Below are positions 44,808 through 52,591 of a DNA stretch of 64,000 nucleotides, piece after piece; positions within the stretch are counted from its first letter, which is position 1, and every line of letters begins with the position of its first letter. Made by a program: the position numbers and the translations under genes. The stretch spans positions 124,001 to 188,000 of the forward strand of contig NZ_JAMSLS010000003.1 in the NCBI RefSeq assembly GCF_023806465.1. Direction: 5' to 3'. The notes beneath the pieces were generated by a model. It was given only the letters and a program-made list of their open reading frames with translations, made no database searches and was not told the origin of the DNA. This stretch comes from Thermomicrobium sp. CFH 73360 (GTDB lineage: Bacteria; Chloroflexota; Chloroflexia; Thermomicrobiales; Thermomicrobiaceae).

Positions 44808-46484
44808 ATGCGACAGGCAGTGGTCATTCTCCTCGTCCTCGCCAGCTCATTCCTCGTACCGGTTCCTGCACCAGGTGCCGCGGAGGGACCAGCGTTGCGC
44901 ATCGCGCAGGTCACCGTCGAGCCGACCGCTCCCGTTGCAGGGGATGTCGTAACCGTCCGTTTCCAGGTCGTCGGCCTCCAGGAGACACCAGTAAGTGGGC
45001 TCCAAGGTCGTGTTCTGGTTCTCCCCGTCTTTGGGAGCCCTGACGGCGCAGTGACGCCCATCGCTGAGGTTCGTTCCGCACGCGAGGTTGCTCCTGGCAT
45101 ATACGAGTTGGCTGTTCCTTTGAATGAGCCCGGACGGTGGCGCCTCGATATCGAAGCAACTGACGGAATCGCTTCGGCCGTATCCAGTAGCCTTCTCGAA
45201 GTCGCTCCCCGCCTCGCAGCACCACTTCCCAGCGATGCCCCGGTTCTTTTCCGTGCGAGTTCCTGGGTCACAGCCCTCCGCTTCGATCCGAGCACCGGGA
45301 GCATGGTACGGTTGCTCGGGGAGACGGCCGTCAAGGCTGGTGGAGTGACCTACGTTGTCCGTCGTTCCTCTTTCCCAATCGGCACCATCAGTCGACTCTA
45401 TGGTGGCCTTTGGCAGCTGAGCCTTGTGCTCACTGATGTGCATTCTGGACAGGAACGGCGCATTGATCTCGAGCCTGTCCGTGCCTCGCTCCAGCCTGGT
45501 TCGACCTCCACTCCAGCGATGACCATGGCAGTGGCCGGCGTTTCGGATAAGCCGGTGATCCTTGTCTATCGCGCTGCTCGCCTAGGCCAGAGCTGGCTCG
45601 CAGAAATCATCGCGATCGACAGTCGTTCCGACGAAGTCAGAGCACGCCAAGTGCTGCCGGGTGCGTTGCGGGGAACACAGCTCCTGCCACGGGTTGCTGT
45701 GACATCCGGAAGCCAGCTGGTTGTGTTCGAACGCCTCCTCTCGCTGGACGCCTCCGGGGAGGCGCGAGTCTCGATCCTAGACGCCGAGACGCTCGAAGTC
45801 CGAATGTCCCGTCGCTGGTCGTTCGACGCTGCTGCATTCGCCGATACTGACTGCCTTGCGAACCCGACGATCGACGGTGGAGCTCTGAGCACAACTCAGC
45901 CAGGCTGGTTCTCCTGGTGTAGGGATTCGTCAAGCAGCTGGCTGGGGCTCTGGGATCTCGTTACAGGTCAGACGATTGCGCGGGTTGTCGCTGATCCCGC
46001 GACGACGGTGCTCCTGCCGTCGCATGACGGTCGCTGGCTGTTTCTCGTCGAGACACGCTTGCGCCGCGTGGTCGCTCTCGATGCTGACACCGGAGAGCGC
46101 CGCGAGGCAACTCGACCAGCTTCTGAAAAGGAGACGACTACCTTGTGGCGGCGCTTCTCAGGCCTGTTGTGGCCGGATGTGCAAGCCGCATCGCCGTTGT
46201 CACTCCACGCCGCACTTTCTCCAGATGGCCGTCTGCTCTATACCGTCTTCCCATCGACAGACGACCTCGGAGATGGCATCTGGGTTTACGAGACCGCGAC
46301 ACTGGATCCCGTCGAGCATCTCTTGCCAGGATGGCTCGTCCGCGGCGTTGTGGTTGCGTCCGACGGCACGGTTGTCGCTCTCGCCGAGGGGTCGAGGGGA
46401 GATCGCCTCGTCGTTCTTGACAACACTGAACCGAGGCTAATCGTCACCGTACCGGAACGGATCAGCGAAGTACTGCAGGACTGA
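44808..46484 (+). CDS. Secreted propeller-like protein of unknown function
   Basis: A 558-residue exported protein not assigned to a known family. A signal peptide is visible (MRQAVVILLVLASSFLVPVP, then cleavage after APGAA). The first domain (to about residue 125) is an Ig-like fold with VEPTAPVAGDVVTVRFQV and RWRLDIEA; the remainder has repeating strand patterns with SPDG and DG turns (LSPDGRLLYTVF, PSHDGRWLFLVE) that suggest a beta-propeller. GTG 44781 is an alternative start that would place nine residues before the signal. The M42 and URO-D genes flank it in one operon; extracellular sensing or binding is a guess. Confidence 0.75.
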   Translation: MRQAVVILLVLASSFLVPVPAPGAAEGPALRIAQVTVEPTAPVAGDVVTVRFQVVGLQETPVSGLQGRVLVLPVFGSPDGAVTPIAEVRSAREVAPGIYELAVPLNEPGRWRLDIEATDGIASAVSSSLLEVAPRLAAPLPSDAPVLFRASSWVTALRFDPSTGSMVRLLGETAVKAGGVTYVVRRSSFPIGTISRLYGGLWQLSLVLTDVHSGQERRIDLEPVRASLQPGSTSTPAMTMAVAGVSDKPVILVYRAARLGQSWLAEIIAIDSRSDEVRARQVLPGALRGTQLLPRVAVTSGSQLVVFERLLSLDASGEARVSILDAETLEVRMSRRWSFDAAAFADTDCLANPTIDGGALSTTQPGWFSWCRDSSSSWLGLWDLVTGQTIARVVADPATTVLLPSHDGRWLFLVETRLRRVVALDADTGERREATRPASEKETTTLWRRFSGLLWPDVQAASPLSLHAALSPDGRLLYTVFPSTDDLGDGIWVYETATLDPVEHLLPGWLVRGVVVASDGTVVALAEGSRGDRLVVLDNTEPRLIVTVPERISEVLQD

Positions 46485-46498
46485 GAGGAGGGAGACGC

Positions 46499-47449
46499 GT
46501 GGCAACATTGACGAAGCGCGAGCGTGTGCAGGCAGCGCTCCGCGGTGAGGTGGTCGACCGCCCACCGGTCTGTTTCTGGCATCATTTCCGTCCCCATGGC
46601 TCCGGACATCGGCTGGCGGAGCTGACGTACGACTTCTTTGTCCGCCGTTTCGATCTCGATATTGTGAAGCTGATGCCTGACCTGCGCTATCCCTTTCCCC
46701 GGCGTGCTGTGGTTGAGCTTGATGACTGGTACCTTATCGATGCGATCGACATGCGCCGCTCACGTTATGCGCAGGAGTGGGTTCGTGCAGTGCGTCATCT
46801 TCGTGAGCTCGTCGGCCCCGACGTCCCGATTGTCGTCACAGTCTTTAGCCCGCTGACGCAGGCCATGTACGCCGCCGCTCGTCCCGAGTTTGTGCTGGAG
46901 CTTGCAGCCGAGCACCCCGCACTGCTGCACCAGGTGCTGGCTCTACTGGCCGAGAATATTCGCGCCCACTTGGAACTTGTGTTGGCTGCTGGTGCGGACG
47001 GCGTCTTTTTCGCCCTCCAGGGCTGTACGGCAGCGACGATGCCAGTCGAGCGCTACCGCGAGTTCGGTCGGCCGTACGATCTTCTCGCGCTTGCTGGTGC
47101 CGCCGATGGCTGGCTCAACATTCTCCATGTGCACGGTGATCGCGAGCTGTTCTTCGACGACGTGCTCCACTATCCAGTTCAGGTCCTCAGTTGGAGCGAT
47201 CGGCGTGCTGGCCCCTCTCTGCGTGAGGCGCGTCAGCGCACCGAGAAGTGTCTTATGGGTGGCTGGGACGAGTTCGGCGCACTTACAAATGGACCTCTCG
47301 AGGCGATCCGGGACGAGGCACTCGATGCACTTCAGCAAACGGGCGGTCGGAAATTCATCCTCGCTAATGGCTGCTCCGTTCCCGATGAGACTGATGAGCG
47401 CTGGTTGACCGCGGCTCGTCAGATTGTTGAGGAACTGAGGACCGCCTGA
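46499..47449 (+). CDS. Uroporphyrinogen-decarboxylase (URO-D) superfamily protein
   Basis: A 316-residue TIM-barrel protein of the URO-D/MtaA superfamily. It begins TKRERVQAALRGEVVDRPPV, the standard start of these proteins, and has ILHVHGDRELF near residues 203-213, matching the HxxG loop of methylcobamide-type members rather than the arginine-rich site of true HemE. A role as heme enzyme is therefore unlikely; corrinoid or other methyl transfer is possible. GTG start with GAGAGGAGGGAG in front. Third gene of the operon with M42 and propeller genes. Confidence 0.8.
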   Translation: MATLTKRERVQAALRGEVVDRPPVCFWHHFRPHGSGHRLAELTYDFFVRRFDLDIVKLMPDLRYPFPRRAVVELDDWYLIDAIDMRRSRYAQEWVRAVRHLRELVGPDVPIVVTVFSPLTQAMYAAARPEFVLELAAEHPALLHQVLALLAENIRAHLELVLAAGADGVFFALQGCTAATMPVERYREFGRPYDLLALAGAADGWLNILHVHGDRELFFDDVLHYPVQVLSWSDRRAGPSLREARQRTEKCLMGGWDEFGALTNGPLEAIRDEALDALQQTGGRKFILANGCSVPDETDERWLTAARQIVEELRTA

Positions 47450-47551
47450 GAAGCGAGTTCGGTCCTGTGGTCCAGCAACCAGTGAGCTCTCTCAGTGTCG
47501 GAGGCTATAGAGCCACGCGGAATAAATCCTGCTTGTTTGCCCGTGATTCCT

Positions 47552-48742
47552 TCAGGAACTCGGATGAACGATGAACGTCGCCTCACCGGCTGGGTTCCCG
47601 TTGAGCCAGACCGTGACCTGATAGAGCACTGGTTCGGTCCCCTCCTCTGCTGGGATGTCGAATGGTACCGAGACCCAGTTAGCGGGATATGAGAGTCCAC
47701 TGAGCGGCTGCTGACTCATAAGGGTACCTGCGCGTTCCCAGATCACACGGAGTTCGTCTGCTGGCTGAAGATCACGCACCAGGATCGCCACGTAGACACG
47801 CGCCGGTGCCTGGATTTCCCTCACCCTGGCCCCGACCGGTAACCCGGTGCTCGGCTCAATAGTCCGTACGATCCGGACGTCCTCGACGACCGCCTGACGT
47901 GGCTCTGGTGTTGGCGTTGCGCCGGCAACCGTGAAACTCCCTTGCGCGATCTCTTGCTGATCGGCGAAGATCTGAACAGTGTAATTCCCGGGTGGCAGTG
48001 GCTCGTCGCGTTGCAGCGTGAAGGTCCGTACGAATGCGAGTGTGACATCGTCGGCGCCGATTTCCGTCAAGACTCGGCCGTCGACTGTCCAGCGGCTCCA
48101 GAAGTCACCAGTCAAGTCTGGTGGCATGTTTGCCAGGATAGCAACAACCCGCACCGTCCCGAGCGGAAACACGCTCTGTGCAGTGATCGGTCCACTGCTG
48201 CTCGGTCGATCACCCGCGAATACCAAGGTGATTTGTTCCTCGCTTGTCCCCCGTGCTCCGCCGACCGTGAAGACAAGCGAGTCGATGAAACGATCATTGA
48301 GATACAGGCGGACACTGTACTCCCCACCAACCAGTGGCGTGTCCGACTGGAGCAGGAGTGCGATCCAGCGCGGACCGGAGACTGCATCCGCCAGCTGTCG
48401 TTCCGAGTGTCCGATCTCACTCGTCCCTCGAAGCCAGACCGCACTCAACCGTGTCCCGGCTGGAAGGTCGGTCGCTCGCACAACAAGATAGATCTGACGC
48501 GTGTTTGCGGGAATCGCGCTCACCTCGTCCTTTGGGGCTTCATCTGGTCCGACTGTTGTGGCCAAAACAAGTTGCCCGATAATCGGCTCGGGACGATAGC
48601 GGACTTCTCCGATGTCTGGGGTTAACACAACCAGAAGCTGAGGTGTTGGGGTTGGCGAAACTGCTTGTCGTCGTGGTGCTGTTCCGCTGCAACCAATGAC
48701 GAGAAGACCGATGAGCAAAAGTGGCAGATATCGCACGCTCAT
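47552..48742 (-). CDS. Lipoprotein with three Ig-like repeats
   Basis: A 396-residue surface lipoprotein. The signal ends with lipobox VIGC (Cys18), followed by a Ser/Thr/Pro linker and three beta-sandwich repeats at roughly residues 35-160, 165-272 and 282-396. Each repeat ends with a similar strand pair: GEYSVRLYLNDRFIDSLVFTV, GNYTVQIFADQQEIAQGSFTV, and LYQVTVWLNGNPAGEATFIV (the first two given in parts here). The last two are joined by a Pro/Thr-rich linker. Its ATG overlaps the recombinase stop (ATGA), so the two are translationally coupled. No family is recognised; ligand binding or adhesion is a guess. Confidence 0.78.
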   Translation of the reverse strand: MSVRYLPLLLIGLLVIGCSGTAPRRQAVSPTPTPQLLVVLTPDIGEVRYRPEPIIGQLVLATTVGPDEAPKDEVSAIPANTRQIYLVVRATDLPAGTRLSAVWLRGTSEIGHSERQLADAVSGPRWIALLLQSDTPLVGGEYSVRLYLNDRFIDSLVFTVGGARGTSEEQITLVFAGDRPSSSGPITAQSVFPLGTVRVVAILANMPPDLTGDFWSRWTVDGRVLTEIGADDVTLAFVRTFTLQRDEPLPPGNYTVQIFADQQEIAQGSFTVAGATPTPEPRQAVVEDVRIVRTIEPSTGLPVGARVREIQAPARVYVAILVRDLQPADELRVIWERAGTLMSQQPLSGLSYPANWVSVPFDIPAEEGTEPVLYQVTVWLNGNPAGEATFIVHPSS

Positions 48743-49746
48743 CGGTCAACCACCTGTCGAGGCCCGGGACGGCGATACGGCCCAAAAGCCGCTTGATACT
48801 CCTCAGCCGCCTCTTGAGCCGTCAAGTGCACATAGATTCGCGTTGTCACCGGCGAAGCGTGCCCCAGGATCGCTTGGACGGTCGATTCGCGCACGCGACG
48901 ACGCACGAGTTCGGTGGCTAGACCATGTCGAAATGAGTGTGGGGTGACGGCATACTCTACACCTGCCTGCTCACAGAGACGACTGACAAGCGCCTGAACG
49001 GTCCGAGGCGAGATCGCTTTCCCGGGCTGGCCCGGACGATCACGCCCACTGAATGCGGGGTATAACCCGACCCCACGCCCACTGTCCCCGCGGGCTCTCC
49101 AGTATGCTGCCAGTGCTTCGGCAGTTTCGCTATCGAAGTGCACCGTGCGGCTCTTCCCTCCTTTTGCCCGGTAGATGCGTGCTGTTCCCGTCTCCAAATC
49201 GATGTCTTGCCGACGCAAGGCGCAGAGCTCAGAGACGCGTACGCCGGTCCGAAAAAGGAACAAAATCAACGCCCGGATCTTCAGACGACGCAGTTCTTGA
49301 GAAGGATCACTCGCTGCCGGCAAGCTCCGAACATGTGCAACAATCCGTTCCAGATCATCTGTCCGTACATCGGGCGGCGGCGGGGTGAACCGCGGGAGCA
49401 CAGTTGCCGCGCGAACACGCAACTTCTCAGTCGACAAGCCTGGATGCAAGTCAAACGAGACCAAATACCCGAAGAACTTCCGTACTGCTGCAAAGGTGGT
49501 CTGTGCAGTCCGCATCTGTGAGACTTCCTCCGGGGTCCGGATGTCCTCCGGCACGAGGTCGCGTAAGAACGCAATCGCATGCTCCTCGCGGAGTTGGTCG
49601 ATTGGAGCCGTTGGATCAACGCCCTGATTCTCTGTCAGGTGATGCAGGAACTTGCGCAGCGCGATTTTGTACGTTGCACGGCTCCGTGGTGACAGACGAA
49701 GATCCTCCAGAAAACGTGTGACCGCCTCTTCGATCGTCGCCTTCAC
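48739..49746 (-). CDS. Xer-type tyrosine recombinase
   Basis: A 335-residue site-specific recombinase/integrase. The N-terminal SAM-like DNA-binding domain covers residues 1-105; the catalytic domain has Arg170 (FRTGVRVSEL), Lys198 (AKGGKSR), His270 and Arg273 (TPHSFRHGLAT), His296 (LGHASPVTTRIYVH) and Tyr305, a complete set. It resembles XerC/XerD in size and motif spacing with about 35 extra residues, spread between a mid-insert (residues 118-152) and the C-terminus. A GTG start is used. It could resolve replicon dimers or act as an integrase; no phage genes, att site or dif-like core was recognised nearby. The downstream lipoprotein overlaps it by 4 bases. Confidence 0.9.
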   Translation of the reverse strand: MKATIEEAVTRFLEDLRLSPRSRATYKIALRKFLHHLTENQGVDPTAPIDQLREEHAIAFLRDLVPEDIRTPEEVSQMRTAQTTFAAVRKFFGYLVSFDLHPGLSTEKLRVRAATVLPRFTPPPPDVRTDDLERIVAHVRSLPAASDPSQELRRLKIRALILFLFRTGVRVSELCALRRQDIDLETGTARIYRAKGGKSRTVHFDSETAEALAAYWRARGDSGRGVGLYPAFSGRDRPGQPGKAISPRTVQALVSRLCEQAGVEYAVTPHSFRHGLATELVRRRVRESTVQAILGHASPVTTRIYVHLTAQEAAEEYQAAFGPYRRPGPRQVVDR

Positions 49747-49919
49747 GCTTCTGCCTCCCCGTCACACGGAGAGTATAGCGTACGAACGCGCTATCGTGAC
49801 GACTCCTGTTCGCGCCGGACTGGACGTCCGGCCCGCGACGATGGTAAGACTAGCCGCGAACCCGTGCCCCGTCCAGTGACCGGGTTCGCGAGTTCTCCGT
49901 GAGCGCGAAGGGGGTTGCG

Positions 49920-50714
49920 ATGCACCAGTGGCCCCAAAGCAGGTCGCTGGAAGCCGTGCAGCCTCGAATTCGAGTTGCGCTCTTGGAGTTCGGGCTCATG
50001 GCTAGCCTCTTTGGCTTGTACTATGTCACGCGGGGAATCGCCGCCGGTCGAGCCTATGACGCCTTCCAAAACGCCTTCTTGGTGATGCGGATCGAACAAG
50101 CGTTCGGCCTCGACGTCGAACAGGCAGTGCAAGCCTTCGTTCTTGCAAATCCCATCGTCACCACAGTGTTGAACACCGTCTACACGTATACGCACCTCTG
50201 GACTGTGGTTTTGTTCGGGGTTTGGACATTCTTCTTCGTGCCGGGTCGGTATCGTGAAGTCCGGGCGACGTTTCTTGCTATTCTCGGGGTCGGTCTGCTC
50301 TCGTACACATTGTTCCCTCTCGCTCCTCCCCGTTTCTTCCCGTGGCGCGGCTTCGTCGATACCCTTGCTCTCTCCCGGGGGGTCAACTATGACCATCCTG
50401 GTATTGCAACGCTCTACAACCCCTTCGCCGCCATGCCAAGTTTGCACGTCGCCTTCTCCGTCTTCGTCTGTGTCGGGCTGTTCCGGCTTTCACAGAGTTG
50501 GCTCTTGCGCTTGCTGGGGCTCGGACATGTGGTGCTGATGACCTTCGCGGTCATCGGCACCGGAAATCACTACGTGCTTGACTGCCTCGCCGGAACTGTG
50601 CTCGCTGTCTCCGCGTGGTACCTTGTCCCTCGTCTCCTCGCACGTGCTGGGGACAACCGTGTTCCTATACCTCTCCCTGCAGAAGTCCCGTCTCGTCATC
50701 GTCTCCTGGGATAG
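49920..50714 (+). CDS. PAP2-superfamily membrane phosphatase/transferase
   Basis: A 264-residue membrane enzyme of the PAP2 superfamily, near inositol-phosphorylceramide-synthase-like members. It has about six membrane helices and the PAP2 phosphatase motif pair AAMPSLHVAFS (about residues 175-185) and GTGNHYVLDCLAG (about 216-228), whose two His and Asp form the active site. The preceding PLAPPRFFPWRG motif is common in the PAP2_3 subgroup. ATG 49920 with AAGGGGG in front is favoured over an upstream GTG. It likely acts on lipid or polyprenyl phosphates. It diverges from the recombinase gene. Confidence 0.86.
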   Translation: MHQWPQSRSLEAVQPRIRVALLEFGLMASLFGLYYVTRGIAAGRAYDAFQNAFLVMRIEQAFGLDVEQAVQAFVLANPIVTTVLNTVYTYTHLWTVVLFGVWTFFFVPGRYREVRATFLAILGVGLLSYTLFPLAPPRFFPWRGFVDTLALSRGVNYDHPGIATLYNPFAAMPSLHVAFSVFVCVGLFRLSQSWLLRLLGLGHVVLMTFAVIGTGNHYVLDCLAGTVLAVSAWYLVPRLLARAGDNRVPIPLPAEVPSRHRLLG

Positions 50715-50766
50715 GATGCGGTCGTACTGCTCGTCTTCTCCGCTCTCACGCTCAGCTACTGCGATC

Positions 50767-51264
50767 CTAGCTCGCGTTCACGGTGCGCCTTGCGCTCCCC
50801 AAGAGCTTTCCATTCCCTATGAAGCGCACGGCGTCGCTCGAACCATCCGAACTTCGGCCATTGCCCCACGCTACTGGGGGTTGTGAGGCGTTCCCCGCTT
50901 CTGTGAACGCTTCCCGAATGCGTCGCTGGATGAAGAGACCGAGAACGCTCGCGGACCATTCGCGCGGCACATACACAACGGTATCGCTGCGATACGCCGG
51001 CGGGAAATCGGCGCGTCGGGAGAGGGAGCAGAAGATGATCCGCTGTCCTTCCCCTGCGATGCGGTAGAGGAGATCGATGCTGTCACCGGCACGGAGTACG
51101 GGATCAAGGATGACGGCGTGCGGTTGCCAGCTCGTGAGCAGGTTCCGCGCCGACTCGATGTCTTCAGCCACTCGCACGCTGGCCCAGTGTTCGAGCACAC
51201 AGGCCATGCTGAACCGAAACGAGTGGTCGTCGTCAATGATGAGGATTCGCCATCGCTTCTCCAC
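50767..51264 (-). CDS. Orphan response-regulator receiver protein, degenerate
   Basis: A 165-residue protein that starts with a receiver domain: acidic pair in ILIIDDDHS (residues 8-14) and phospho-acceptor position Asp54 in VILDPVLRAGDSIDLLYRIA. The usual switch Thr/Ser is in IIFCSLS, but the conserved Lys-Pro pair near residue 100 is replaced by PREW, so signal transfer may be altered. The last 45 residues are short and basic with no DNA-binding helix-turn-helix. GTG start with GAGGTGCGAC upstream. No histidine kinase is adjacent. Confidence 0.75.
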   Translation of the reverse strand: MEKRWRILIIDDDHSFRFSMACVLEHWASVRVAEDIESARNLLTSWQPHAVILDPVLRAGDSIDLLYRIAGEGQRIIFCSLSRRADFPPAYRSDTVVYVPREWSASVLGLFIQRRIREAFTEAGNASQPPVAWGNGRSSDGSSDAVRFIGNGKLLGSARRTVNAS

Positions 51265-51909
51265 GTCGCACCTCGAAAAGACACCGCCCTCGCACGCAGT
51301 GACACTTCGGCACGCTTGCCCCTTTCCCGGAGATCCCTTCGTCCCGGTTCTCCTGCGACTCCTATACCTCTTCCCGTCAGGCCCCTCGCCTAGCCAAGGC
51401 TAGGATGGGGGTCCTACGACTACTGGGAAGCCCATCGCACCGGAGTTCACCAACTTTTGATGGCGACTGATGCGCAATCGACGTATTCCCAGCCCCACTG
51501 CTCGTTGCGAGGCAGCAAGGCGACCACGCTCTCCTGTTGAATCAAGGGCAACCCTGATCAACCGGTCTGATATCCGTATGCCAGACGATGATCGGCTGGA
51601 ACCGCTTCCTGTCCCCATAGGATGTGTGCGTGCACACGGCTTACGGCATGGGGCCGGGAGAAAGAATCGCGCGGTGTTGGAAAAGGCAACGACGTACCCT
51701 GCTCGCTCGGGAATTGGTACGGCGGTGGGGAAAGGAGCAGAAGAGAAGCAGATGCACCACCAGAGATACCTCACAGGCCCAACTGTGACCGACACAGAGG
51801 AGTACTCGTCCTGGACGCGGCATCGATGTTGCTGTAACAGCGCCCTGCAAAGCACCTCCTCACACAGCGATCCAGCGTGCCCTGGGCCTTACCGATGCGA
51901 CGGAAACGG
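51265..51909. other. Intergenic region upstream of the receiver gene
   Basis: About 645 bp. It includes a perfect palindrome-like element CCTAGCC-AA-GGCTAGG at 51389-51404, about 125 bp upstream of the receiver gene, which could be a regulator-binding site. No gene-like frame was accepted. Confidence 0.45.
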
Positions 51910-52116
51910 TCACACGGCGACGGAGTAACCCGCCGCCTCAATCTCGCGACGAAGGAGCTCCTCCGGTACTCCGTCCTCGGTCACAACGCGCACTGTCTTG
52001 GTGGCGAGATCGACCTCAACCGCTTGTACGCCAGCGATCTTCCGCAACTCCTCGGTGATGGCTCGTACACAGTGTTGGCAGCTTATGTCCGGTACGGTGT
52101 AGACCCGCGTCACCAT
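51910..52116 (-). CDS. copZ: Heavy-metal-associated domain protein, CopZ-like copper chaperone
   Basis: A 68-residue single HMA domain. The metal-binding CxxC is Cys13 and Cys16 in VPDISCQHCVRAITEEL, and the fold ends with VTEDGVPEELLRREIEAAGYSV, as in CopZ/Atx1-type proteins that carry Cu(I). ATG 52116 has GAGGGGCACA in front. No copper ATPase or csoR gene lies in the window, so it is a lone chaperone here. A CsoR-like palindrome sits 35 bases upstream, which supports copper control. Another metal cannot be excluded. Confidence 0.88.
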   Translation of the reverse strand: MVTRVYTVPDISCQHCVRAITEELRKIAGVQAVEVDLATKTVRVVTEDGVPEELLRREIEAAGYSVAV

Positions 52117-52150
52117 TGTGCCCCTCACTTTCCATTCCTGTAGTGTCCTA

Positions 52151-52167
52151 ATACCCCTTAGGGGTAT
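52151..52167 (-). promoter_or_regulatory. CsoR-like copper operator upstream of copZ
   Basis: ATACCCC-TTA-GGGGTAT is a perfect 7+7 inverted repeat with a 3-base centre, 35 bases before the copZ start codon. It fits the published type of CsoR operator (ATACCC(C/T)...GGGTAT). It likely overlaps the copZ promoter so that CsoR represses without copper. Confidence 0.65.
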
Positions 52168-52319
52168 CCACCGAAGAAGGATACTCCGTCTTGCGGGAGG
52201 ACGGCAACATCGCGGTTCGGCCCTGGCAGGTCGGTGTGCTCTGTTCGCTTGTGAGTCCGTGTATCGTGCCCATTCGGCGGCTGGCAGTGTTGGGAGTGAA
52301 GGCATGCCTGAGGGGATAG

Positions 52320-52348
52320 TTGACAGCTAAGGGGTATATGATTAAAGT
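52320..52348 (+). promoter_or_regulatory. Promoter of the lone substrate-binding protein gene
   Basis: TTGACA (52320-52325) and TAAAGT (52343-52348) are separated by 17 bases, about 245 bp before the gene start. The spacer contains AAGGGGTAT, similar to a half of the CsoR-like operator upstream of copZ. A hairpin-forming stretch (CCCCATCAG with CTGGTGGGG, near 52376-52404) lies in the leader. Confidence 0.55.
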
Positions 52349-52591
52349 ACACGTGACATCGGGTTCGCGCCCTCCCCATCAGGCTAGACGATTCTGGTGG
52401 GGCATCGAGGCTAGCGTTCACGCAGTCCCGTTGAGAGTCGCCAGCATCAGACGAGTCTAAAAAGAACAAGAGAATGTAACGCCCCTTGCGAACTCGCTCT
52501 CTCGCCGGAGTTGGTAAGAGGTTGTCAAGTGTCTCGCTAGTGTCAGGTCGAGGATGGTCAGTCAAGTCCTTGGAGAAGGGGAGGAGAAGGT

